Shown: piece after piece, positions 31,001-41,863 of the stretch
How positions within the stretch are numbered: the stretch's first letter is position 1
How the letters are laid out: each line of letters begins with the position of its first letter
From: Sycon ciliatum
Taxonomy: Eukaryota; Porifera; Calcarea; Leucosolenida; Sycettidae
Assembly (NCBI RefSeq): GCF_964019385.1
Contig: NC_088653.1
Span: 9,042,290-9,106,289 of the forward strand
DNA: 64,000 nucleotides
Direction of reading: 5' to 3'
Position numbers and translations under genes: made by a program
The notes under the pieces: model-generated
The model's database searches: none
Seen by the model: the letters and a program-made list of their open reading frames with translations, nothing else
Told to the model about the DNA's origin: nothing

Positions 31001-31249
31001 GTAAGTCAGGATATCCCAGGTGCATCCTTGTTAGTGTATGAACAGAAAAGAAGGATTGTACGGGTGTACAAAGTCCTGTGCATGTGTACCAGGTCTTATG
31101 TTCATCAGTTGTACGCACAAAAATAACATGCACAACTGGAAAACGTTTTCCAAGAAGAACAACAGTTTTCACGATCTTCAACAGCCTACAAGAAAATTGG
31201 CGAGCACCCATGCTCATTCCCTGGGCACTGCAAATTCACAACACATTTC

Positions 31250-31310
31250 ATTTCAAAGAATCATTATCAATGTTTCGGCAAATTGCCATCATCAGGATGC
31301 AATATGAAGT
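31250..31310 (-). ncRNA. Hammerhead ribozyme motif (PLE, - strand)
   Basis: On the - strand, CTGATGA (31,295-31,289), stem II ggcaa/ttgcc, GAAA (31,276-31,273), then a short stem III CATT-gat-AATG. This is the core of type I hammerheads known in the terminal repeats of Penelope-like elements. A bulged A precedes the presumed ATT cleavage triplet; stem I is not obvious. Confidence 0.6.
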
Positions 31311-31610
31311 GGAAGTCTGCCCAGGAGCAGTTATATACACTAATTTGGGATTCTTAGGTGTTCATTATATTTCTATGACTACACCTCTTACCTCAGTGCT
31401 TGGAATATGACATGCCTAAAACTAGTGAAAGATCACAAGTTTTCACTGACTCATATGCTGGGTGTTGGTAATAAGTTAGCACAGCGCAGATGTCACCAAA
31501 TAACTTGAGAAATGTCTGAACAGGTTTCTCGCAAGCAATAGACGAATGTGACCATGCCAGTATTTTCCCGAAAATACTGTCACCTAGAGAACCGGTGCGG
31601 TGTGACTGTT

Positions 31611-33596
31611 TTAGAGTAATGACCATCCAGCACTGGTGTTGATCTCTGGGCCTTCATTTCGGATCTCCACTGCCTCCCGCAATTTGCGGCTTGCCCTGTC
31701 ACTGGCTCTTGCAATCACCGGCACTGCCCAGAAGATGCTGTTCCTGACACTCAGGTTGATCCATGCATATTTAGCTCGCCTGTAGTCACCCCATGGCTTA
31801 TCCACAGTGCCTCTACGAGCTTCACCATTCTGTTCCTCCAGTCTCGTCTCCAGTGTGCGACCCGTCTCTTCGATGTATTTTTCCCTGCACAACTTGCATT
31901 GCAGACGGTATATTACATTCCTCCTCAAACATATTTTTACTCCACCCAACTTACAAGTCTGACACGGTCCCATTGGGTGTCCTCTTCTCTTTGTCTTTCT
32001 GATGTTGGGCTCCTTAATGCAGCTGGGCGGACTTTGTGCTGAATGACTGAGCTGACGTTTGAGGCTACCCGCATGCTCGTAAGCCACCCGGACTGGTAAC
32101 TTGTGCTTCCGGATAGCTTTGCTGACGCTGTGATGCACCCCGTCCGACTTATATGGCAGCTTCAAAAACGCACAACACGGATTACCTCGGCAGAAACGCT
32201 TGGGTTTTCTTGCTGCTTCTCTTGCATTTTAAAATGATGAGGCTTTCTGGATAGTGGTTGAGTTGAAGTTGGTCTTGAATTTTCTGTTCACTTCCTTTAC
32301 ACATGGTGTCATCGGAAGACAGACGTTGTGCTCTTAAAAATTGAGACTGTGCAACAGCAAGTTTGATGTGATGAGGCACAGCAGATGTGTAGTCTATCAG
32401 CAATCCACTATTGCATGGCTTTGGGAAGAGCTTGTCAGTCACCTGGCCCGACTGTTGTATGGCAATTGTCATGTCCATGTATCAATCCAGCCTTTGCTAC
32501 TGCTGAGCTCGTAGGTGAACTTGAGTCGGTCGTGTCCTGCATTGAAGTGCTATATTAGCTCCAAGAGGCGTTTCTCACCGTGGGTCCAGAGAATGATCGC
32601 ATCATCAATGTACCGTGTGTACAGTACAGGCAGAACCGGTGATTCGGCAAGAAGGCGCGTTTCCAGAGAGTGCATGAACAATATTGCGAATGGTGGTGCT
32701 CGATTATTGCCCATTGCGACTCCCTCTAGCTGGTGTAAAATTTGTCGCCCGAATCTGAATAAATTGTAAGTGAGAACAAATTGAAGCAAGTCCTTGACTT
32801 CGCACACGTTAAGGCCGAACATGTTGATTCTTTTGAAATGCTGTTCCAATATTCCTCCCACTGCGTCGACTCCCTCTTCAATCGGAATGCTGGGGTACAG
32901 GCCCACGACATCCAAAGTGGCAAGAATTGTCCCCTCTGGAGCTTTAAGATCTGGGAATATAGTGCAGATGTCATCAAGGGCTTCATTCGTAATAGGGAGG
33001 TGCGCAGGGGCAAAGTCTAGCAACTGGTGTAGAATGCGTTCCAGTATGATTGATATGCCCGTGACAGGAGTATCACATGCCGACACGGCGCGTTGTAGGG
33101 GTAGGTTCTGCTTATGATCCTTTCGGAGACCATAGAACTCGGGGAATCTTGTATTATTGGGGAGAATCGACTTCAGCAGCTTGGAATCCATGTTCTTGCA
33201 TTTATCCCAAAGGACAGCTTTCACCCGAGACTCGAACTCGGTTATTGTTATGTCAACCTTTACGTACATAGCGCTATCCGATAGCAATGCGTCTGCCTTC
33301 TCCAGGTAGAGTTTTTGTTTCAGTGCGACCAACTTCTTACTTTTGTCTGACGGTTTGATGACTGTACTTGTGTGCTTGCAGAGTCTGGCCAGCTCATCTC
33401 GTTCCTCCTTGGTCATTTTAGACGTCGGTGGCTTGTGTTTGGTGTAGGCAGCGAGAACATCGTCCTTGAAATTCGCAAGCTTCCTTTCTTCATCGTCACA
33501 CATTTTTGGCGGTTGTTTAAACTCACGCTGCTTGAGCTTCCAGAGTTTTCTGTCGCCCACCGTGTCAGAAACAGTCTCGTTGTCTAGAACCTCCAC
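31611..33596 (-). pseudogene. Penelope-like RT and GIY-YIG endonuclease
   Basis: The main frame (33,596-32,550, 348 aa) has the PLE RT motifs: FPEFYGLRKDHK, ILATLDVVGLYPSIP (motif A), GVAMGNNRAPPFAILFM (motif B) and YTRYIDDAIILW (motif C, catalytic YIDD intact). The thumb follows in another frame (32,478-32,182: AVAQSQFLRAQRLS). The endonuclease frame (32,165-31,611) has a CQTCKLGG knuckle and a GIY-YIG-like VIYRLQCKLCREKYIEETGR. In it the Gly of YIG is Glu and a conserved His is Gln (RLEEQNGE), so cleavage is probably lost. Two frameshifts separate the parts. Confidence 0.8.
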
Positions 33597-33669
33597 CTCT
33601 TGAGGCTGGGCCTACTGACAGCGCAACGTGTAGGCCATCCGCTCGACAGACGTAATCACCTCCGAACGC

Positions 33670-34287
33670 TCACGATCCGTAAACGAGCCTGTCGAAGGAA
33701 CAAAGCTCTAAAATCCGCCTGATGCTTTCCGGCACACAATCATCCACAACCAATTCCCGGTGGGCACTGGATCCATCACATGTCGCCACACTACTAGTCC
33801 GAGCGCCAAGCTGGGCTTGTGATGCGGCTTGCGTAATTTCATGCTCTGGCTGGCCAGCTTCTGCACGAAGCGTGCCAAGCTTCCGGGCTAGCCTTGCATT
33901 CATATCGATGCACTCCTCTGTGGCTACGCAACGCATTTTGGTACGGATCCTTATGTAGTCCTCCCGAGAGAATGACCAGAGCTTGTCCCGAAAGTGCGTG
34001 CTCTGTCTGAAGCGAAAGTCCTTCTCTGCACACTTGTGTTCTATGGCGTCGCGCAGAAGGCGAAGGCAGGACTGGTGTCTTCTTCTTTGGCAGACTTGCT
34101 TGTGCCTGGAATACCTTGGCTGTTGGGTGCACTGGGTTATAAATCGCGAAATCAAATCCCTTCCGGCGTTGTAGCAGAAATGACAACTGACACTCGCTCC
34201 TTTGCAACTTCCATGCCCATTGCACATAGCGCCACAGTGCCTCGCTCCGGAAAGAGGAGAACCACGAACGAAGTAGGGGTGAGGCAT
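33670..34287 (-). pseudogene. Penelope-like N-terminal region
   Basis: A 205-codon frame upstream of the RT in transcription order. It has a Cys/His-rich start (CGAMCNGHGSC, CHFCYNAG), a basic helix region and ends DDCVPESIRRILELCSF, which resembles the entry to the PLE RT domain (VP-x-SVR). Separated from the RT frame by a frameshift near 33,600. Confidence 0.6.
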
Positions 34288-34299
34288 CCTGCAGCTTCA

Positions 34300-34850
34300 A
34301 TATGAAGTGGAAGTCTGCCCAGGAGCAGTTATATACACTAATTTGCTGTTCTTAGGTGTTGATAATATTTCTATGACTACACATGTTACCTCAGTACTAG
34401 GGATCATGACCCGGGAAAACACTGACATGGTCACATTCGTCTATTTCTTGCGAGACACCTGTTCAGACATTTCCCAAGTTATCTGGTGACATCTGCGCTG
34501 TGCTAACTTATTACCTATCCCCAGCATATGAGTCAGTGAAAACTTGGGATCTTTCATTAGTTTTAGACATGTCATATTCCTAGCACGGAGGTAACATGTG
34601 TTGTTATAGAAATATTATCAACACCTAAGAACACCAAATTAGTATATATAACTGCTCCTGGGCAGACTTCCACTTCATATTGCATCCTGATGATGGCAAT
34701 TTGCCGAAACGTTGAAAACGATTTTTTGAAATGAAAATTAATGTGTTGTGAAATTGCAGTGCCCAGGGAATGAGCATGTGTGCTCACCAATTCTCTTCGA
34801 GTTATGAAGCTGCAGGATGCCTCACCGTTACTTCGTTCAACAGCCTAGAC
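34300..34850. repeat. Inverted pair of Penelope terminal repeats
   Basis: 34,305-34,400 (ttcttaggtgttgataatat, catgttacctcagtactagg) is the reverse complement of about 34,575-34,685. The inner part 34,400-34,510 is the inverse of 31,460-31,575. 34,800-34,830 repeats the element's 5' start inverted. This is the end of a second copy inserted head to head. Confidence 0.6.
34680..34730 (+). ncRNA. Hammerhead ribozyme motif (PLE, + strand)
   Basis: CTGATGA at 34,687-34,693, stem II ggcaa/ttgcc, GAAA at 34,706-34,709, stem III CGTT-gaa-AACG (34,710-34,720). Compared with the 31,26x copy, stem III changes G-C to A-T on both arms, a compensatory pair. That supports a folded RNA. Confidence 0.65.
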
Positions 34851-35269
34851 AACACTATTGAGTTCCTTGCGTCACCTCAAAAGTACTTATAAGTCCAATG
34901 TCTCAATGAGATTTGGTGCATGTGTTTCATGTGAAATTGCACTGCACACCATTGCGGTTCTGTAAAGCAACCGGCTGCTAGATTGGAGATCTTTGGTATG
35001 TTATACACCTGCAAAATGTTACACTTTCCAGTGGCGGGTAAGATAGTTGGACAGCACAATCAGTTATGTCTTTGTGCGTAACCCGTACAGTAATGGTGGT
35101 TTGTTTAAATCTGCACGAAGAAGTCCCAGCCAAACTTGGTTGGTTCACTTTTAAGTGGCGTACTTTCTTGTCCTGAACAAAAACAATCTACCAACCCACA
35201 TGGGGAGAAAACTGGTTAGTGGCATCGATGCGACGTTTTTTTTGTTCATTGAAAGCATATGTTCTGAGA
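34851..35269. other. Spacer, no feature recognised
   Basis: Mixed composition; no coding or repeat structure identified by eye. Confidence 0.3.
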
Positions 35270-36168
35270 TTATGAACTGGCTCTCAGTGGCAGCAGAGGG
35301 TTGGGCGTATTTTCGAGGCTATTTGTAAATTCTTACCCTATACCTCACGCCCTCAAACTTATCCCAGACAATAACGACCTTTTTGGGAGACAGTATGCTG
35401 CTTTGAGTAACTTGTATTGTAATACAAATGTTCAACAAGCTTGAAAGCAACTCCACACTGCTGCCGGCAACCAGCTCGGGAATCCCCACAATACACTTAC
35501 AATATTTGTGAAGTGAAATACCAAGCAATGGACAGCAGCTGGTTAATGAGGAGCCATAGCTGACTTGTAATGAGCAGGAACAAGTGAGGCCAATGCCGGT
35601 TAGGAGGAGCAGAGCTAAATGCTCCAATCTACCGTATGGAAGATGATGTGATGTGAGAAATGAGGGGTGAACACTTAGCATGAGGTAGAAGCAAACATAT
35701 GTTGACGTTGCATGAATGGCATACGATAAAAAAGAAAGTGAAAGTAAGTAGTCAGTCACATGCAAAATCAATGTCATTATGGTTGGTGTTGTTGTGAACT
35801 ACCCCGTCTACACTGGCCAACAAGCAACACTCGATCACAGCCCACTCGACATTGGACTAGTTACTTGCTTTTGTACAAGAAGGACTAAAACTAAAATAGC
35901 TAGAGAAGAAGGATAAAGGCTTGCGCACCAAGATGACACGTACAAAATGGCGACCTACGTCATCGTGTGCACGCACAAGAGTACTAGAAAATGGAATACT
36001 GTCACGAACACAGTGCGAATTAATAATACAAAGCTCAAGAAGAATTGACACGTAGTGATCAACCGCAAATATGTTTGTTATCAAGAAAGGAATAGAGAGA
36101 GGGAAAGAGGGAGAGAGAGAGAGAGAGAGAGATGAGATGGCGTTGACAGTTACTTGGCCAACCTATTA
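35270..36168 (-). repeat. 3' terminal region (probable LTR) of gypsy family E copy 1
   Basis: Collinear with 53,155-54,050. On - the pol ends, a purine tract (agagggggaggtg) follows, then a TGTAATAG start near 36,168, as expected for PPT followed by 3' LTR. The LTR's outer end was not defined. A GA tract at 36,097-36,132 is the counterpart of the long one at 29,450. Confidence 0.45.
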
Positions 36169-36439
36169 CACCTCCCCCTCTAGACGCCACTAATCAGGAA
36201 CAATATTGCATTGGGCATCGACGGATAGCTGGGGCATGGAGATCATAGGGTGGGACCAAGTCAATGTCTCCGCCATCAAATTACAGGGCGACGCCTTCAC
36301 TATCACTAGCGTCACTTTCACTGTCACTCTTGGTAGGACTTGGCTAAGCGCTGTGGACATCAGTAGTAATGTAAGGCAATTCAAGTCATTCCTCCCTTTA
36401 CATCCTCAGTGTTCGGTAATACAGGAGCTCAGTCTAGCT

Positions 36440-37566
36440 TCAGCAGTAAATGTTGACCACTGTCTCTGCGTCATTGACATGGCTGATCACAACTGTTGAT
36501 GGTGACACACTCTTTTCCACTTTCCAGCCAGGCTCAAATGGCGGGAGCAGCTTCTGGTGATACCCGGGGCGTAGGAACAGTACTGCATCACCGAGACTGT
36601 AGGCTGACTGTTTGCTGCTGCGTGGTTGTGGAGGGCTCGATGCAGACAACTCTCTCCACAACATCACGTACATGGGCATCCGATCCATTCAGCTTGTTAA
36701 CCCACTCGCTCACGAAAGGCGCGGACAGGCACGCTACCAGAATTAATGACCGGGGCTTCCAGGCTCACATCGCGCGCATAGGCAACACTGTTGTCGAAGA
36801 ATACGACCGGGAACAGTAGTAAAACAGCAGGAGGTCCAGCGCCCTCCTCCAGACCGATACTTTATCTAGTACTTTCTTCATCAGCGTTATGAGAGTCCGA
36901 TTAATGCGCTCCATGCCGCCTTGTTACTGTGGGTGATGAACTGCTCCCGTCTTCACACCCACCCCGAACTGGGTGAGGAGGGCCTGGACAAGAGTATTCT
37001 GGAACTCCGTCCCGTTGTCCATTCTAGTCTTGTCGGGCGAACCCCACCTGCAGCAGATTCTAGTCATGCAGCGCTCCTGTAAGACTAGCAGCAACGTGTC
37101 ACGTAGTGGCTTTACATCGAACCGCTTGCTAAATACATCAGCTTACACGAGTGCACAGTGGTATTGTTGGCTCTAGTGTGTCCACTTGCTGCACACTCGA
37201 AGGGCGACGGGGGACATCTGGGTCAGTAGGTGGCACCGTCGCTCCACCGCGTCCATTTGCTGCACAGCACGCTTGCCAGTAATGGCAAAATTCTTGGCAG
37301 CGTAAGTTCATACCGGGAAAGTAGCAGATGCCGCACAACATCTCGTACATCACTGTCCAGCTACCGTGCTCGGACATCCGATGCGCTTCTTCCCCTACAT
37401 GTGGTATCAGGGATCCTGGGATGATCAGCACTGTCATATTTCCGACTGCCAGGAGCCTGAAGCTGCTAGATAGCTCTCCATCATCAATAACAAGCTGGTC
37501 TCTGATCCTGTTGAATGGTTTTACCTCGACTCGTTTGCCTAGCTGGACGGTCGACAGTACAGGCAT
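36440..37566 (-). pseudogene. Ty3/gypsy family E integrase (copy 1)
   Basis: On the - strand, GNMTVLIIPGSL, a His-Cys zinc region (HRMSEHGSWTVMYEML, then FCHYWQACCA) and a catalytic-core remnant at about 37,140-36,960 (DNGTEFQ counterpart is clearer in copy 2). Many stops and shifts. The last part is VNKLNGSD-like, and ends PGYHQKLLPPFEPGWKVEK. It would insert the element DNA into the genome. Confidence 0.6.
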
Positions 37567-37642
37567 AGGCTGGGGAGATGCTCTCTGGGCATGCTGTACT
37601 TTTTCGTGTGTGATGGCTTGTCCCTTTGCATCGTCAACTGCG

Positions 37643-37948
37643 CTAGCGTTGGGTGCAGTTTAATCGTTTGGTCTCCATCAGGTCAGTTGCCACTTGTAAA
37701 TGATGTTCTATGAGCACCATATGGAGGCCTACTACGCGAACACAGCATACATTCTCGGCAATTTCACATAGCAATCCAAATACAGCCTTGGAGTCGGTAA
37801 TGAGCTGCATGGATTCCATGCCCCACTCAACAGCCAGTGACAGGCCACGCATTGTGGCGTCGAATTCTGCGACGTTGATGTGTTTCCTGTCGTCTGCATC
37901 ACGTAGCCACTTGCCATCCTCAATGATGTGTCCATTGCGTCTCAGCAC
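37643..37948 (-). pseudogene. Family E RNase H (copy 1)
   Basis: - strand frame of 101 codons: LRRNGHIIEDGKWL, HINVAEFDATMRGLSLAVEW and MQLITDSKAVFGLL give the first Glu and second Asp of an RNase H. The spelling INVAE-x-DA...A-x-EW and TDS is that of archaeal-like RNase H in some animal gypsy lineages. Confidence 0.6.
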
Positions 37949-37984
37949 AACACCAGTTGCCAGGTCAGACGCGTCGCATTAGAC

Positions 37985-38800
37985 TGCCCAGTTGCCGTCA
38001 GACGTTGATGGCACACGCCAAACTCCACGCGCAAGGTCACCACATGCCAGATGCTCAAATACTTCCTCGGTACACCGTACATTGCATTACAGAACTGGAT
38101 CGTCCTTCCCAGTTGTTGTGCTTGCCATATGCTTCTAGTACGAACAAACGGGTTACGGCCAGGCGCATACTAGGTAGTGACAGGTCAGTCGTACGGTCCA
38201 CTGGAAGGCGCTTCGCTTTGTCAGGAGACACTCAAATGCAAGATGTATGCCATCTCGCCTCAACCATCTGGCGCTGGTAGCAGATGTCGACAGCTGCAAT
38301 GCAAAGACTCGTGCAGTAGACAGTAGCTCTGGTGGCTTTGTGGGCAGGCTGTAGCGCCAGTTCAGCTGCTACTGCTTCCTATGTTGATGCTGGCATCAGC
38401 ACATCATCAACATAATTGTCCACCTCAGGCCAAGGCCGTGTAACATAACTTTCTGGGCAATTGCTAGCCCAAGGCACACTCGCGTCATCACGGACAGCTT
38501 GTCACGACTGCCTGGTAGCATTGAAAAGCAGGATCGAAGTGCACTTGCAGGTAAGCCTCGTGTATGTCGACGAGCTCATACTGCTCTCCGACTTTCCGCC
38601 ATTAACGGATCTTCTCTGTACATGCGGGCGCATCCGTACTGGGCCTGGACTGGATCAGGTTATTCAGGCCTTGGTAGTCAAGGCACGGACGTACCGGAGT
38701 GCTAGCCTTGTGTGTCTGGCTCTTCATAAATAGTGGAATGAAGGCTCCAAGTGGGTGGCCTCATCAAGCTCTACTAGCCAACCCTTATCTACCCAAGCTC
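37985..38800 (-). pseudogene. Family E RT remnant (copy 1)
   Basis: Strongly decayed RT between protease and RNase H; 38,400-38,420 (catcatcaacataattgtcc on +) reads DNYVDDV on -, the RT YVDD box. The domain has no open frame over 90 codons. Confidence 0.5.
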
Positions 38801-38813
38801 TACTAGCCAACCC

Positions 38814-39440
38814 TTATCTACCCACGAGTCCACTTCTGCACAGAATTGAGCCTGTTGACCATCCAACAGAGCTCTGTGTGCGCACTGGCAAATGACTGAG
38901 CCGATCGGCCAGGTTGGCGCTTGTCTGTCCGTCCTTCCAGCGCCACTGCTCGGTGTTTTCATCCCACCGGATTAGACCGTTGTCGGCTTCTAGTGTTACC
39001 CCTATATCATCCTTCGTAATGGTCACATGACGTACGGGGTGGTCGCTGTCACACACCGTTGTTGCTGTGATGCCAGAGGTTGCTGTGCCCGGGCCAAACT
39101 TAGCAGGGTTTAACTCACCTGCTTCGTCATAGCCTATGCTGACACCTCCGATGCCAGCAATTACGTCTGCGCAGGGATGTACGTATGCGCCAACTGCTGA
39201 GAGTGATCTGACAACACTTGCTTTCACATGCACGCGTGGAAGAGACACAGGTCCATCTAGACGTTGAAGCTGGAGGTCTGCTTCAACTTGGATCTCAACA
39301 AGGTTGCCATCCAGGGCCACCACTAATGTATGTTGATCGATTCCGTATGAAATGTTGACGTGCTTGATAGATTTGCACTGTATTATTAATAATTGAGGAG
39401 CAAGAAAAGTGTTGTATGAAAGCCAAAGGAAAAGAGTCAA
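38814..39440 (-). pseudogene. Family E protease and linker (copy 1)
   Basis: - strand frame of 208 codons: VHVKASVVRSLSAVGAYVHP, DVIAGIGGVSIGYDEAGEL, then GLIRWDENTEQWRWKDG. The D-x-I-x-G-I-G-G-V-x-I segment corresponds to the C-terminal part of a retropepsin; the catalytic DTG is not visible. A parallel frame exists at 60,851-61,451. Confidence 0.5.
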
Positions 39441-39642
39441 GAGAAAGAGAAAGAGAGAGAGAAGGAAAAAGCAATAAGGAGAGACAGATGTGTTTATGGA
39501 AATTCATAGATACGGTACGGTCCGCCCAGGGACGTATGTGAGCAGGTACACTGAACCTGGGAGACGTATACAAATACGGAGATGCATAAATAAACTCTAC
39601 AGTACGGGAAATGTGTACAAGTCAATCTGAGGTCATGCAAAC
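39441..39642. other. 5' part of family E, no gene
   Basis: Collinear with 61,450-61,668; contains a GA-rich stretch. It ends exactly where the LTR of element M begins, so M inserted or recombined here. Confidence 0.4.
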
Positions 39643-39858
39643 TGTTGTGTCATGTACTGACATAAGGAAGTGGTCTATCTTACAGACAGATGAGTGTAGA
39701 TATAGTGAAGAATCAGGATGGCCATGCCCAGCAGAGCTTGGTATTGTGTGTAGCACGGGGGGTAGTGCGAGGTCACGTACCGTCTATACATGGCGACAGA
39801 CAGGGGGAAGGACTATTGCGTGAATGGTTGAAAGGATAACTTGATACAGGAAAGGACA
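39643..39858 (-). repeat. 3' LTR of Mag-like element M
   Basis: 216 bp, TG...CA, matching 51,506-51,718. On - it follows a purine tract (aaaaaaaggggaag). Confidence 0.65.
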
Positions 39859-39914
39859 TCTTCCCCTTTTTTTAATGAAAAGAGAGAAAAACATAACAGC
39901 TGGGAAAGAAACTG

Positions 39915-40790
39915 TTATTGAGCAAAGGCAAGACAGATACATGTACGGGTTGTACATAGCCAATCACATAGAACAGGACTATTCAATGTTTTGGAGAGGA
40001 ATAGCATGAAGCCAGAGAGAGTTATATGGTAGCAATCAATCTCTGCAGTGGCTGGATGTTGTTGCGAACACGGATAGTTGGCTGTGACGTAGACGCAGGC
40101 TGTTGTTGCGGGATTAGCGCGGCCGGTGGTACTGCTGGCACCGGTCCGGGAGGAGTCACTGGCTGGAGCAACTTCACAGAAGACCGGATGAGGTGGCGAT
40201 GTTGGAGGAGCGATCGGTGAGTTGCTCAACACTGTACCCTCGCCCTTGTCGTCGACCCACACTTTCGCTCCCAATGGCAGAATGGAGAGCGACTTGGCTG
40301 CGAAGCATTGGTCGAAGTGATCTTCTTGGCGATGCTTAGCCTCCTGCTCCTTGGCCCAGAGAGCGGTGATGTCTGGCCAGGATGGTTGCAGGAGATCAGG
40401 TGGGCACGGAAGACTAGTGCGGAGCCTGAGGGCGTACAAGAGTTCGGCGGGCAAATAGCTGTTGGCCAGGGGTGTAGAGCGATATGCTAAGAGAGACTGC
40501 TGTAGATCACCTGGCGCAGGGATGAGTCGTTTGGCAGTCTGCACGGCGCATTCTGCTTCGCCGTTGCTTTGAGGATGCTTTGGGCTGCTGGTCCGATGCG
40601 TCATGTTGCACGACGACATAAACTGTGCAAAAGCGTCGGAAGCGAACTGTGGCCTGTTATCACTGACGAAGATGTCTGGATAGAGTAATGACGGCTCGTG
40701 ACGTAGTCGATGAGAGACAAGCGACATCAATTTAACGGGAGGAATAGTCGACGGTGATCACGTACTGGTGGCCGTCGACGTCCCTGAGAA
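39915..40790 (-). pseudogene. Element M integrase core and C-terminus
   Basis: From about 40,790 on the - strand, GHQYVITVDY contains the first catalytic Asp. The frame from 40,730 has FVSDNRPQFASDAFAQFM (second Asp), SPKHPQSNGEAE (third Glu) and AYRSTPLANSYLPAELLY. This is a recognisable DDE integrase of the Mag/gypsy type. A retroposed insert interrupts it upstream of the first Asp, and a stop separates the two parts. Confidence 0.75.
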
Positions 40791-41015
40791 CCGATGCGAT
40801 ACCGACCGTCACCTTCTTGCTCAGGACTGGCTCTCTGCTACTGATGCACTTTGAATCTGCTCGCCAACGCTGTCACTGTTCTTATTAGTGTTCAGCTGCT
40901 CAACTTATAACCCTGCTGCAATCATCACCAATATTCTGATTCTCATGCACATGTCCCAGATTCTGCTATCCTTCGCAGTCCCCATCACCAAGAGCACTGT
41001 GATCTTCTATCTCCC

Positions 41016-41062
<47 letters not shown>

Positions 41063-41277
41063 TCTTCTCTTCTTCTCCCCCCCCAATCTTCCGATAAATA
41101 TTAGCCCCCGTTTTCTTTCGACGCGTTTGCTGTGCAGTGAAGCCGAGACCCTAGGTCGGTGGAGCACATCAGACCCCGTCACCACGTCCACGATTCATGC
41201 CTGCGATGCTGCACCGCTGCTTTGCATGTCATGATTGGAAGCTGTTGCCTAAGTAAAAAAAAAAGAAAAAAAGAAAC
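40791..41277 (+). mobile_element. Retroposed insert with A-tail in integrase gene
   Basis: A piece unrelated to integrase ends with aaaaaaaaaagaaaaaaagaaa at about 41,254-41,276, directly followed by integrase sequence (RPWQR on -). It contains a (CT)n tract at 41,018-41,060. The A-tail on + suggests a SINE or processed transcript. The left edge is approximate. Confidence 0.5.
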
Positions 41278-41842
41278 GCTGCCACGGACGCTCGGGGAAC
41301 GGAGTTGTCTGGAGTGGCTCTGGAAAGTTATGGAGCTGCTTGATACAGGTAGTGCACTTGGCGACGTACGCCTCGATGTCGGCAGAGATATCTGGCCAAC
41401 ACGACGAGAAGCGGTCTCGGGCTATACTATTTGTGACACCTTGGTGAACATCGTGCAGCTTCTGGAGAATCTCAGGCTGTAGCACGGACGGAACAACCAG
41501 GCGAAAGCCATGGAATAGGACACCTTGCAGGTGAGACAACTGGCCTTGCTGACGATAGAATGGCTTGATGTTGTCAGGAACGGTAACAGGCCAGCCATGG
41601 ATGACGTAGCACATCACACTGGATAACACGGGATCTTCAGACGTAGCCTTGGATACGTCGGCGAGAACGGATGGACTCGTGAGATCTTCGGCAGTAGTTG
41701 ATAAAACCATGCCTATGTCGTCTTGCAGAACGTTGTCAACTGACGCCGATGCTGGCGCTCTTGAAAGCGTGTCGGCCATCACCAGATCCTTGCCGGGAAC
41801 TTCTATGGCATGGACTTTGTACCGGAGGAAGCGGAGCAACAA
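41249..41842 (-). pseudogene. Element M RNase H end and integrase zinc domain
   Basis: - strand: YKVHAIEVPGKDLVMADTLS (end of RNase H), then LHDVHQGVTNSIARDRFSSC with the HHCC zinc finger of integrase (H...H, CTTCIKQLHNF) and PERPWQR before the insert. Confidence 0.75.
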
Positions 41843-41863
41843 TCGTTGGCATCAGATGGGAAC

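Larger units (their letters stand above)
31250..34300 (-). mobile_element. Penelope-like retroelement
   Basis: All coding pieces lie on - (34,287 to 31,611). Terminal repeat sequence (aatatgaagtggaagtctgc, gcagttatatacactaattt) occurs in direct orientation at 31,301 and 34,299 and inverted at 34,620-34,685, the tandem/inverted arrangement usual for Penelope pLTRs. The insertion lies in the intron after ankyrin exon 2. Confidence 0.8.
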
